From Hormiphora californensis (Eukaryota > Ctenophora > Tentaculata > Cydippida > Pleurobrachiidae), in NCBI GenBank assembly GCA_020137815.1, contig CM035362.1, positions 1,113,793-1,177,792 on the forward strand: a stretch of 64,000 nucleotides of DNA, given 5' to 3'. Shown in pieces: positions 1 to 11,300 of this stretch; positions within the stretch are counted from its first letter, which is position 1, and every line of letters starts with the position of its first letter. The notes below the pieces were generated by a model. The model saw only the letters and a list, made by a program, of their open reading frames with translations, had not been told where the DNA came from and did no database searches. Position numbers and translations under genes: made by a program.

Positions 1-196
1 TATGTTCCAACCTTATTCCCTCCCACATTATCATATTATTTATCTGTCTGCTGTACGTCACAGAATATTAAAAGATGTTTTCTTGTCGTTTCCTTACCAG
101 AAAATTCAGATCTAAAATTCTCAAGTCTCAAATGATTATTATATTTTGATGAACTCAAGTCTAAAGCACAAAATTCACCCTTTCATTCCCTTTCAG

Positions 197-959
197 ACGC
201 CTCATGAAGGCCACAAAGCGCCCCTACCTCACTGTGCCTGTAGAAGGTGCAGCCAGACCCCAGACGACTCCCCAATCCTACATGCTCGGTCCATATCCCC
301 TGGTTTGGATTCCCCAGATGCCTTCAAGATTGGCTCCTCACCTCGAGTCAACTGCAGTTTTCTGTTTGCCCAGCAGCCCCCAGCTACTGCTGCAACTGCC
401 ACATGCACAAGGTAAGATAGCGGGGGACGATATCAGGGCTGGATTTAGCAGGGGGTCTATAGTTTCCAGGGAGGGGTTGGAGAGAGAGTTATAACATGTG
501 GGAACCAAATATCAGGTTTTTAGTAATCAGACCGGGTTAGGTTTCCCTACTAAATTCATTTTGTCCCCCTCACAATGTGTTTAACTATGACCTGTAACCT
601 CCTTGTGGGTGACGTGTCATGTGTGGGATAAATATAGGATTGATGTTGAAAGGAATGACTTTAAACAATAGTTCTGTAGTTTTTGTAAATGCAGGAATCT
701 AACTTTTTTAAACTCTACAGAAACCAATGAACTATCTAAACGCTGCACTCCTCAGACAAACAAATGTGTAGTATGTGTGTGGGTGTGTCGTTCTAATTAC
801 CCAAGTTCTGCGGTCTATTATCCAAGTCTAGTCTATCTCTAATTCTCTATCTTCTTTTTACCCTTTTTCACATTCACTCTCTATCTATCTCTCTCTCTTG
901 TTTAAGCTGCTGTACAACTGCGAATTCATTCAAGGTGTCTATCTCTCGAACCTTCTTTT

Positions 960-1042
<83 letters not shown>

Positions 1043-1143
1043 TTCTCTATCCCATTTCGAAGTAACTTCATTTTCATTTGCCACCGTCTTCTGGACGAGA
1101 GGAAGGGAGTTATAATGGGTGGGTAAATTCCAAAGAAGCTGCT

Positions 1144-1184
<41 letters not shown>

Positions 1185-2289
1185 GTAGCAAAACCATAGT
1201 TCTCAAGCAATGGACCGGGATGTAGCTCACTAAACTGTGCTAAGGGAGGGGCCACCAGGAGTTACAATTTCATTAAGCCACCCGGTGTACAATGCAACTC
1301 ATATTTTTATCCTCCTCCTAGTCGAATATTTTGTTTTCTTTTTCCAAATATTTTTCATCAGGGGGCCCGGGGGCTTCAAAGGCAGCATCAGCACAGTGCA
1401 ATAACATTTGGTCGCCGAACGCAGTGACAAAGAAAAATACCGAGAAACAGTCTATTCTCTTTTATTTGGGGTGATGCCAGTTTCCTATAGGCCTCCTTCC
1501 CTCTCTCTATCCACCATCTATCCCAGCCCTATCTCTCTATATCCCTATATATCTCTCCCTCACTCTATCAGGTAACTATAGCAACACCATAGTCCCCTTT
1601 ATCTAATTGCTGATCTCGAACCAGTGGCAGCAGGTCACTGCTACCCTGTCACCTGTTAACCAAATTCCCCCTTTTCCGGAGTTTCTAAGTGTTTTTATGA
1701 AGGAGCAATAATTCGTTTTATGAAGGAGCAATAATTCGTTTTATGAAGGAGCAATAATTCATTTTATGAAGGAGCAATACAAAGTTTTATGAAGGAGCAA
1801 TACAAAGTTTTATGAAGGAGCTGCTGCAGGTGTGTGTCTGTGTGAGCGATGTATTAATCTGAGATTCCTCATGCAATAACATATCACGCACACAAAACTC
1901 AACTGCGCTATGTATGCATATTGTACTATACACTCATGATCTTGATTTATCTATTATACTCTCCTTTCATCGTTCTTTCTCTCCGTCTCTCTCCGTTCTC
2001 TAGTTTAATTCATGCCCCGATCCATCTCATATTGAATATTTAATGTCTCATTCCCACGACCCAATAATCCTCTCTTCGTCCCTATCTTCACATTTCCATG
2101 TCCCGGGGTTGCATGTATGAACTATACAATTCCTGGATGTAAGATTCTACTATTTCCCCGGTATAGTACTGCCAGGGCACTGGGCAGAAAGTGGAAAATG
2201 GGATGGCATAATGCCAGCTGATGGGGGATCATTGATTAAATCATTATACGTCCGATGACAAAATTAAAATGTGTATTGCTAAGGCAAGT

Positions 2290-2347
<58 letters not shown>

Positions 2348-2356
2348 TCTCCTCTC

Positions 2357-2397
<41 letters not shown>

Positions 2398-3639
2398 TTT
2401 GTTCTCTCTCAGTCTCTCCTCTCTCTCTCTCTCTCTCTCTCCTTTTCCTTCCGGTGAACTCATTAGAGCTATAAATCTCACGTAAGTTTCGCAAATGTTT
2501 TTCCGTAGAATGGCCCTTTCCTCTCGTACCTAGTACTAAGAAAGGAAGGGAGAAGGGTAGGGAGAATGTAGAGCTATTGGAGTTATCATGGGAAGAGTTC
2601 TACCATTCCCAAGAGAACTGTTCATATTTGATTGCTGTGTCACGAGACTAGCACTACAAATGCAGTAGCGATTGGATGCATTAGAAAGTGTGATGGAGGA
2701 AGGGAAATAGTAGCAGAGCTGAGATCGTGCAATAATAGGTCGACTATTATAAACACAGGCCTGTCCTGCCTCCTCGTACTAGATTGTCCATATAGGGCAT
2801 AAATTTATGACATGATGTCTCGCACTCTTTAGGTTCCCCCCAGCGGTTTGAGACACTACGTAATGCTAACATCTCTCGCTCTCTTTCACAGGGGTTCACT
2901 ATCAAGTCTCGATTCGCTGGAAACGAGTGCTCCAGATAAATCAAAGATCAAGATTAGTTTTAGTAATAACAGTCTTTTCAACCGGCCTGCGGGTGGTGCA
3001 ACCTGCGTTGCTGCAACCAGACGATCTCCTGCCGAACAGGTGAGTTTGTGAAGGAGTAATGGATATGTTTATGAAGGAGTAATGGATGTGTTTATGAAGG
3101 AGTAATGGATGTGTTTATGAAGGAGTAATTGATGTGTTTGTGAAGGAGTAATGGATGTGTTTATGAAGGAGTAATGGATGTGTTTATGAAGGAGTAATGG
3201 ATGTGTTTATGAAGGAGTAATAGATGTGTTTATGAAGGAGTAATGGATGTGTTTATGAAGGAGTAATTGATGTGTTTGTGAAGGAGTAATGGATGTGTTT
3301 ATGAAGGAGTAATTGATGTGTTTGTGAAGGAGTAATGGATGTGTTTATGAAGGAGTAATGGATGTGTTTATGAAGGAGTAATGGATGACCACATTTTGCG
3401 TCATTTCAATTTAATATCTTCAACTCGTTTGGCGATGGTGTTCCTTAGAAATCGCCAGAATGGCGCCTCACTATTTCTCACTCCTCGTGTATTGTCCTCT
3501 CTTTCTCTCTCTCTCTCTCTTGCTTCTTTCGTAATTTCGGGAGAAGAGAGGGGAGAGAGAGACTGTTGGCTTCCGGCCAGTTGCATGCAGTGTTCACGAC
3601 ACGTGACGCTGCATCTTTCTCTCTCTCTTTCTCTCTTTC

Positions 3640-3677
<38 letters not shown>

Positions 3678-3691
3678 CTCTTCTTTGTCTA

Positions 3692-3753
<62 letters not shown>

Positions 3754-4249
3754 ATCCCCCTTTTAACACGTGACAACACCCTTCAGACGTGTCAATAGAA
3801 GAACGAAGCTGAAGATGATAAAAGCTCAGTAGTTTCTTCGGCCAATTGCAGAGAGATAGGAAAAAAGAAGAGGATCTAGGATTGTGTGTATCTTGTAACA
3901 GAGATGGACGGTGTCGTTTTTTCTCAAGATGAAGGAACAATTAATATTTTTTCCGCGTTTTCTTTTCGATATAATTACCTTATTATGATAGGCCGTCAGA
4001 CTAAAAGAGCTTAGAATTTCGAATTTTTAGTTGTAATATGTACACCCCAAATTCTTGGAGAAAACATCAGAAAGTTTCACCAAATTATTAATCATCGTGT
4101 TTTCACTTCTCTCAATATATCGGTTGTTTTTGGATCATTTCTTGAAAGGTTTACTCTATGATGGTTCAACGATCCCCACTCAGCTCGGTGGCTCTCAACT
4201 GCTTCGCAGCTCGCCGAGGGGGTCTACAAGAGATGGATGTGAAATGTAG
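197..4249 (+). CDS. 3' end of unidentified protein gene (three exons, 5' part outside window)
   Basis: Three exons join in frame: 197-411 (acceptor TTTCAG, donor GTAAGA), 2892-3039 (acceptor TTCACAG, donor GTGAGT) and 4184-4249 (acceptor CACTCAG), ending at TAG 4247-4249. The first intron interrupts a codon after two bases and the second falls between codons; both junctions keep the frame. The roughly 142-residue C-terminal part is rich in Ser, Pro, Thr and Ala, with a Cys/His patch near its start (HCACRRCSQ) and a basic stretch KIKISFSNNSLFNRP, then SPAEQ and a short polar tail. No domain is recognised; a nuclear or scaffold protein is only a guess. The intron after 3039 begins directly with a 23-bp minisatellite. 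The gene converges on the TRPM gene ending at 5308. The first two exons are fairly secure; the terminal exon is less so. Confidence 0.6.
961..1036. repeat. (CT)n microsatellite
   Basis: About 38 uninterrupted CT units. A (GA)n tract follows at 1147-1182 on the same strand, so the pair could fold back. Confidence 0.95.
1692..1820. repeat. 23-bp minisatellite, about 6 copies
   Basis: The unit contains TTTATGAAGGAGCAATA and recurs every 23 bp. The same core with T for C (GAAGGAGTAAT) and the same 23-bp period forms the larger array at 3041-3384 in the next intron of the same gene. A single unit-like copy lies near 56625. Confidence 0.9.
2292..2440. repeat. Interrupted (CT)n microsatellite
   Basis: About 150 bp of CT repeats with CC and TT interruptions. 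It gives spurious Leu/Ser ORFs on plus and Arg/Glu ORFs on minus. Confidence 0.95.
3041..3384. repeat. 23-bp minisatellite starting at a splice donor, about 15 copies
   Basis: Units of GTTTATGAAGGAGTAATGGAT-type sequence repeat every 23 bp. The first unit starts within the donor of the exon ending at 3039 (CAG then gtgagtttgtgaaggag). Units vary at a few positions (TTTATG or TTTGTG; GGATG or TGATG). The core matches the array at 1692-1820. Confidence 0.93.
3617..3755. repeat. (CT)n microsatellite
   Basis: Interrupted CT repeat inside the intron before the terminal exon of the left-edge gene. The 130-codon plus ORF over it is a low-complexity reading. Confidence 0.9.
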
Positions 4250-4684
4250 ACACCTTGGCGCGGTCTGCGCGCAGTTTCTACGCGCGCACATACTCCGAGA
4301 TCCGGTATAGTTGGCTGGACGCCAGGTTGGGTTGTGGCCAGGCAGCAATTGACAGAGAGAGAGATAATGTGGCCGTGTGTGTGATAGCATTGTACGTCAC
4401 ATGGCGGATGTGTGTCATCTGATTAGGTAATCTTTAGGTTTTGGCATAGATCCACCGACTGGGAAATGGCTGCCGGCTGTCGTGAAGGATTGGTGATTGA
4501 ACCGTTCAGTTCTCTGTTTCAGACCATATGAATGGCGGCTGTCTAGGGGCGATCACGAACCCCATGTAATCCTTAAAAACAGATAGAGACTGGTGCAAAT
4601 GAAAAGTCAGTTATTTTAGTTTTTAGAAATGGAAAGATCATTTCATACATATCACAGCAATTTGTTTTCTCTCTCTCTCTCTCT

Positions 4685-4774
<90 letters not shown>

Positions 4775-5307
4775 CCCTCTCTCTAAAATTTTGTACAAAT
4801 ATACACTTACAGACACACTAAAAGTAGCAGAAAAAAGACACCTCAATTCGTCGTAAGGGTCATAAATATTAAATAGTCGTGTCTCATCAATTTCTCAAAT
4901 TCTAAAACCTAATACAATAAATAGATACACAGAAGCAGCTGCCTCTAAAAAGTAAAATGGAATTGGCCAAAAGAAATTGAAGTCTCAGCCCACAGAAAAA
5001 ATATACGAAAATCCACAATTTCCTAAATCTTAATTAAAGAACTTATATTCTCAGACACACATAAACGTATTCACATAACTAAAAACTATTAAAAACTGTA
5101 AAATAAAAAGCAACATCTGTTGTTGCATAATTCAAGGTGTAACTCAAAAGTTTTGCAGTTTTCATTTCTTTGTTTTGAGAAATGTTACAACCCAATATTT
5201 GTCTTTTTGCTCACTTTTCAATCAAACTCTCTTCACATACTGCAGCAGTATGATGGTGGGCCACATGATGTTTCCTAGCTTCTATCAAGAACAGCAGGTT
5301 GTGTCTC
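4250..5307. other. Intergenic gap between two convergent genes
   Basis: This region lies between the stop at 4249 (plus) and the TRPM stop at 5308 (minus), so it carries both 3' ends. It contains a (CT)n tract at 4668-4775 and AT-rich sequence with AATAAA-type strings near 4915 that could serve as polyadenylation signals. No other gene was seen. Confidence 0.6.
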
Positions 5308-8300
5308 TCACCATATCAATACCTCCCCTCGCCAGGGATTATAACACTGAAGTTTGTTACAAGCTAGTTTCATTAGCCAAGCATCGTTCAGGTTGATTTC
5401 CGCTTTCTTGTTCAACATCACCCACGTGACTTGCTCAACGTCAATACCGCCCTACAGGGAATTACAGTGTAAAACTGTCATAGCACAAGCTGAACTCATG
5501 GAATTGGTGGTTTATAATATTTAAAATTGGGTGGGTAGTGAGTACTCTACTGCACCGTAGATCAAGTCGTATAAAGCATATCTCGGAAGCGTGTTCGAAA
5601 CCCTCTAAAGGTCCCCCCAAACTACTATGTCCCTTGCTGCGCGCGACCGGATTTTAGACGGCCATAGCTCCACCCCCTGATAAGATAGAGACTTGAAATT
5701 TGTTTTGTGAGGAGATCATGTCGAGTTCTTCCTAGAAAACAAATTTCAAGTCTCTATCTCATCAGGGAGTGGAGTTATGACCGTGGGAAATTTTACAAAA
5801 CCCGAGTGAGGGACATAGTAGTTTGGGGTGTACTTTACAAATGATCATGCTGCAATATTCATTATGAGCATGCTATAGTTACCTTTGTTGCAGTTTCTGC
5901 AACGGTCCCCTCAACGTGTACATTTGTCACACTAACCTCCACCCAGGCATTATCAGTGTTCTGAGCGTCATCGAAATAACCCTTGTACACCTAATGAGGG
6001 AAGAATTATAGGGGTCATGATTTGTTGAGTAAGGGGGTGGGGGGGGGGGGTTACTCAACAAATCATGATGGGGATATGTGTTTAGTGGATAGTCAATATA
6101 TCAGCCTGATTATTAAATAATCAGGTAGTGGTTAAAATGGGAGGGGTGCTCGAGTGATAATGTTGCAGCAGTCTATTTGAGTAAAAGTGAAAATAAAGTG
6201 TTCCTCCTTCTCAACAAGTTTTCCCCAGCAGTCTAGCATTCGAGTCTTGTATGTGATAACATAATATCGAGGAACTATAATCCTCTTGTGTTCTATCGAG
6301 GAATCGATATCTTTCACAGCAGGCTGCTCAAACGATTTACTTGGGGCTGTAAGGGTACAAAAAGGCCACCCAGTCCCCTGAGTAAGCTATACTTTGTGAG
6401 GTTGGGAACATCAATTTTTCTTTTGCTGTGTATGACAATAGTCGCGTGCAGGGCCAACCAGAGTGTGGTTGGGTCTGGGGATGGGTAAAGGGTCAAATAG
6501 GTCAGTACTTGGTAATTCGGAAATCTGGGAAAGATGAGCGTGGAGATTGGTTAAGCAAGCATTCGACAAGGTATGTTTGATGTTAAACACATTACCGTCG
6601 CTGGCCGAGGGCCCACCTAAATGTAGGGAATGTGTTAGGGTCTCCCAGTATTTGATCCGCACTAGGGTCCGGCCAATGGATTACTGAAGATGGATTAGGG
6701 GTTTGGGATGGGGTTAGATTTGGGGAAATTCGAGAAATACGTACAGAGAACTTGATGGGAATTTGACAAGTTATCATTGACAAGGTATGAGATAAGATTA
6801 CAAGAATCTGCATGAAGGGTAAGGAGGCGCATACGGGTAAATAATGAAGAGGAGAATGAGAGACCAGTATGAGAAGCCCGACCAATAGGACCGAGGATCG
6901 AGCCACTGGTTCTGAAGAGGACTAGTTAGAAGAGAATGAAGAGTTGAGATGTTCGATCTGAAGAGACAGAGTTACGAACTTGCCAATAGGATTGAAATAG
7001 GTTATCACTAGAGAGGACGAGAGTAAGAGAAAGATTGAGTACAATAACTGAGAGAGTAAAGAGAGAGTAAAAGACATACAGGAGGAGAGACGACGGAAGA
7101 ACCGAAGTCGGATGAGACCGGAACGAGAGAGACGAGGAACTGGCGCACGGCGAAGACTACGAGAGACGGATGCGAGGAGAGAGAGAGGGAGAGGGGGATG
7201 AGGACTGAGAGAGGAGAGAGTGATGGAAGAAGAGGATGAGAGAGAGACGAGGATGAGGAAATCGAGAAGGAGGAGAGAGAAGAGAGAGGGATCACATGGA
7301 ATACCGTACCAGTTGATATTGGTTGCCAGTTAAGCTGGTTCTGTCCATTGCTCCATCTACCTCATTAAACTTTATCTTGGACCTACAGGGAACACGAGTT
7401 GTGTGACTTGGTTACGATACTTTGATGGGGGTTAGATGTTGTGAGATGGGTATTTGAACATCCAGTCAACAGTGTACTCGGAAGGTGTCAGGTAATGAAC
7501 CGTAGAATAGTGGCACCTGGCGTCCTGGCCTGAATTTTATATAAACTGCGTTTCGGAAAAGTAACAACTCACATTTCTTCAGTGTCTGTTTCCTCAACAA
7601 TTTCACTGGTGTACTCTGTTGGATCATAGAACACGTGCATTGAATTCCATGGGATCTGTTCCGGTAATAGTGGGGCCCGCTTAACGTCCGGAGCATCTGA
7701 AATATAATGGGAGAATAGAATGGGCTATCTTTACCCAGCTTTGTCTGCCCCGATGATCAGACATTTTCTTCTAGGAACTCCATGAAAATCATTATCTTAT
7801 CTACTTTGCCTCACTGGGCGGTCTCGAATCTCTATGCCCCCGGGTTACAACATACCTTGATAAGGTGATAGTAAAGAGTGTCGATGGGGTGGCATGAACT
7901 GACCAAATCCACCACCCCCACCCATTCCACCGCTGGGGCCACCCTTTTTAACAACCTTCTCCAACTTTTCCACAGACTGCTGGACAAACGCTACCTTCCT
8001 GAATGCAGATATGATGGTTAGAAAGAGGTGTTGCAAGTGACTATTGAAAGAGCAGGGAGAGTTCTGAGTTGGAATTGTATCATGATTGTAACTAACTGAT
8101 AAACATGTGTAGCACTACTAGCAGTAGACTTACGTGTGTAGTTTTTCTACCAGGGTGGTTACGGAAACAGCTTTTTGTTTTTTCTTCCTCAGGAATATCT
8201 GCATACACTCCGCTTCTATGAGAGATGCACGGAATGCATTGAAGGATGCGTTTTGACGGTTTAACTGACGGAAGATAATGGAGGTTACTTTATAGCTGCG

Positions 8301-11300
8301 AGAGAGCTGTCTCTGTAGACCAGATCTGAGCGATTTTGACATAAAACAGAGTTTCTACCACTATAAATCTTGAACAGATAAAATGTGTCAGATCTGGCCC
8401 AAATTTTAAGAAACTACATAACTGTCAAAATGAATGAGCTGAGCTCCGACTTCCCCGAGTTGACAATCCTGACAATTCTCTAGCCCTTACCCGTTTAATT
8501 TGACTTCTATAAAGCTTCCTCCTGCAAACGCATTTAAGATAAATTTTCTTGAACAGCATAAGGAAGAAGTAGATTAGGGAGATGGGGTTAGGAAGCCAGG
8601 GGTGTTCCCTATACTGCAATATCACCTCCGCTCTCTGAGTCTTGTAGATAATACCTGGACGGGGGGGGGGGGGGGTGTGAGCTGGTAAAGCGGGATCTTG
8701 TTTGAAAGTTCTCCACTAATTTGTTGTCTACTGTATTTTTCCACATCGATTACAATTAGGAAATAATTCTGAGAAACTCACCTGATTTAGCTTCACTGTC
8801 AGCGTATGTGTTTGAGAAGATAGCGATTAGCAAGTTGATCAACATGATATTAACAAACAGTAGATAGGTGCACAACAGGCAGAATGTTATGTAGAAATTA
8901 ACCTGAAGAGAGAGTGATTGGTTAAGAAAGTGGAAACTTGTCCAGTTTTGTTCTTTATGATTTCCCCCCGGTCCCCCATTCTCCAATTAAGCCTGTCAAA
9001 ACGTGTTTCGACCTAGAACTCACTAGAGGCAAGCCAATTCCGGTTGTACATCCTAGGTATAGGCCTCCTGAACATAAAAAACCAAAATGTCAGTCTCAAT
9101 TATTTGGGGGAAGGTGTGTAATTAGCCCCTAATTGATTGGTAATTGAGCACAAGGAGAAAAACGCTGTATCTACCCTTAGGAAAGGAGTAGAGACAAAAT
9201 AAAGGGCACCAAAGTGTTCAGCGTCCTCGCATTAGTGGGGGTAGGTACTGGAATTAAGTCTCTATCTCATCTGGTTAATTAGATAATTGGATAATTAGGT
9301 TTGCGCATAACCGTTTTTAGGCTATATGGCTATATCCATGTTAGGAAAGGAGTAGAGAAAAAACTGAGGGCACTAAAATGATCAGCGTCCTCGCATTAGT
9401 GGGGGCAGGTGCCGGAATTAAGTCTCTATCTCATCCGGTTAAATGGATAATTGGATAATTAGGTTTGCGCATAACCGTTTTTAGGCTATATGGCTATAGC
9501 CACTTAGGAACGGTTTAGAGACTTTTCATTGGTGCCATTTTGTAGGCAATAGCCAAGTTATGGGGGGTCGACGTCGGACTTTTAAGCTCTATCTTCAACC
9601 GTTTAGCCGTTATTTGGCTTTAAAGGTGCTCAAAATGAGCAAAAAACGGTAATTAGCCCGATTTTGAGCACCTTTAAAGCCAAGTAACGGCTAAACGGTT
9701 GAAGATAGAGCTTAAAAGTCCGACGTCGACCCCCCATAACTTGGCTATTGCCTACAAAATGGCACCAATGAAAAGTCTCTAAACCGTTCCTAAGTGGCTA
9801 TAGCCATATAGCCTAAAAACGGTTATGTGCAAACCTAATTATCCAATTATCCAATTAACCGGATGAGATAGAGACTTAATTCCGGCACCTACCCCCACTA
9901 ATGCGAGGACGCTGATCATTTTAGTGCCCTCGGTTTTTTCTCTACTCCTTTCCTAACATGGCTATAGCCATATAGCCTAAAAACGGTTATGCGCAAACCT
10001 AATTATCCAATTATCTAATTAACCAGATGAGATAGAGACTTAATTCCAGTACCTACCCCCACTAATGCGAGGACGCTGAACACTTTGGTGCCCTTTATTT
10101 TGTCTCTACTCCTTTCCTAAGGGTAGATACAGCGTTTTTCTCCTTGTGCTCAATTACCAATCAATTAGGGGCTAATTACACACCTTCCCCCAAATAATTG
10201 AGACTGACATTTTGGTTTTTTATGTTCAGGAGGCCTATACCTAGGATGTACAACCGGAATTGGCTTGCCTCTAGTGAGTTCTAGGTTTGGCCAAATATCG
10301 ACACGTTTTGACAGGCTTAAATATTCAATAAGAATATTTAAAGATCTTCCAACTAAGCCCAAAAAGTAACTATAACAACAAGCTTAATTTCAGCTCTTAC
10401 CTCCCCCACTGTTGTTGCCTTTATCACATCAATACTCATGCTATCACACCAGTCGTCCGGTTCTAGGTTGTTCGATGCTGCTGTGATGGCTTCAAATACA
10501 TCGTACTGGAGAGAGATATATTAGAGAGATATAATAGAGAGTTAGTGACTAACATCGGGGTATAGCCATATATGGATATCCGGTATTGACGTCAACCGTA
10601 TATGGAAGATGGGTCAAGTATTTATTAGTAAAAGTGTAAAACACATTTCTTCAATCTATTACCAGGTCTGAACTTGAGTTCCACTTTTCACACTTTGCTG
10701 CTGGTTTAAGACAGGTCCAATTAGACACCGAATCATCATACATCCAGGTCCCAAATGTACTTTCAAAGGAATCCATAGAACAATGACCTAAAAGATATTG
10801 GGTCAATATTATATTGGTTGTTAGGTCTGTCTGGACTCTGGAGATGTCGACCAGATCTCACGCCTCACAGTCAGTTTTGAAGCAACCAAATTACCTTCAA
10901 TAATTTTCGTCTCGATAGCTTCCATTCCTATGTCGCCGAAAACATTGAGATAGGCCCTTTTGAAAGAGCTGAATATAGTTTCTATAATGCTTGGATTCTT
11001 GTTAAAGGGGTACATCAGGGCCTCAGATGCGATACAGTATGTCATCGTAAACACCTGTAGAAAGGGAGGTTGTATGGGTGATTGAGGGGGGGAGCAAGTC
11101 GAGCAATCCGGATAGGGGGTGAGGGGGGGGAGCAAGTCGAGCAATCCGGATAGGGGGTGAGGGGGGGAGCAAGTCGAGCAATCCGGATAGGGGGTGAGGG
11201 GGGGGGAGCAAGTCGAGCAATCCGGATAGGGGGTGAGGGGGGGGGAGCAAGTCGAGCAATCCGGATAGGGGGTGAGGGGGGAGCAAGTCGAGCAATCCGG

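Larger units (their letters stand above)
412..2891 (+). other. Intron of the left-edge gene: microsatellites and a minisatellite
   Basis: This stretch separates the first two exons of the left-edge gene. It holds a (CT)n tract at about 961-1036, a (GA)n tract at 1147-1182, a 23-bp minisatellite at 1692-1820 and a long interrupted (CT)n tract at 2292-2440. The ORFs here are low-complexity Leu/Ser or Arg/Glu readings of the dinucleotide repeats. No convincing exon was found. Confidence 0.6.
5308..7696 (-). other. NUDT9-homology domain, apparently without its Nudix core
   Basis: Exon 7573-7696 (LLPEQIPWNSMHVFYDPTEY) and exon 7310-7382 (KIKFNEVDGAMDRTSLTGNQ) match the start of the TRPM2 NUDT9 domain. 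Exon 5883-5990 (VYKGYFDDAQNTDNAWVEVS) matches the segment after the Nudix box, and terminal exon 5308-5451 (VTWVMLNKKAEINLNDAWLM) matches its end, with stop TGA at 5308-5310. About 100 residues expected between 7310 and 5990, including the Nudix box and the WALPGG-type motif, were not found in the 1.3 kb intron. The flanking exons are both in phase 0, so they join in frame without it. Either the core is lost or its exons escaped me. Confidence 0.75.

Noticed and set aside
6411-6662. Minus ORF with GRT and PNHTL strings, reminiscent of NUDT9 motifs (GRTG...GPNHT)
   Set aside because: The spacing between the two strings is about 60 residues too long, no Nudix box follows, and a phase-0 entry at the nearest acceptor meets a stop at once.
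8938-10362. Identical 40-residue ORF ends on both strands (KCQSQLFGGRCVISP)
   Set aside because: They are the two arms of one hairpin element, not a duplicated gene.
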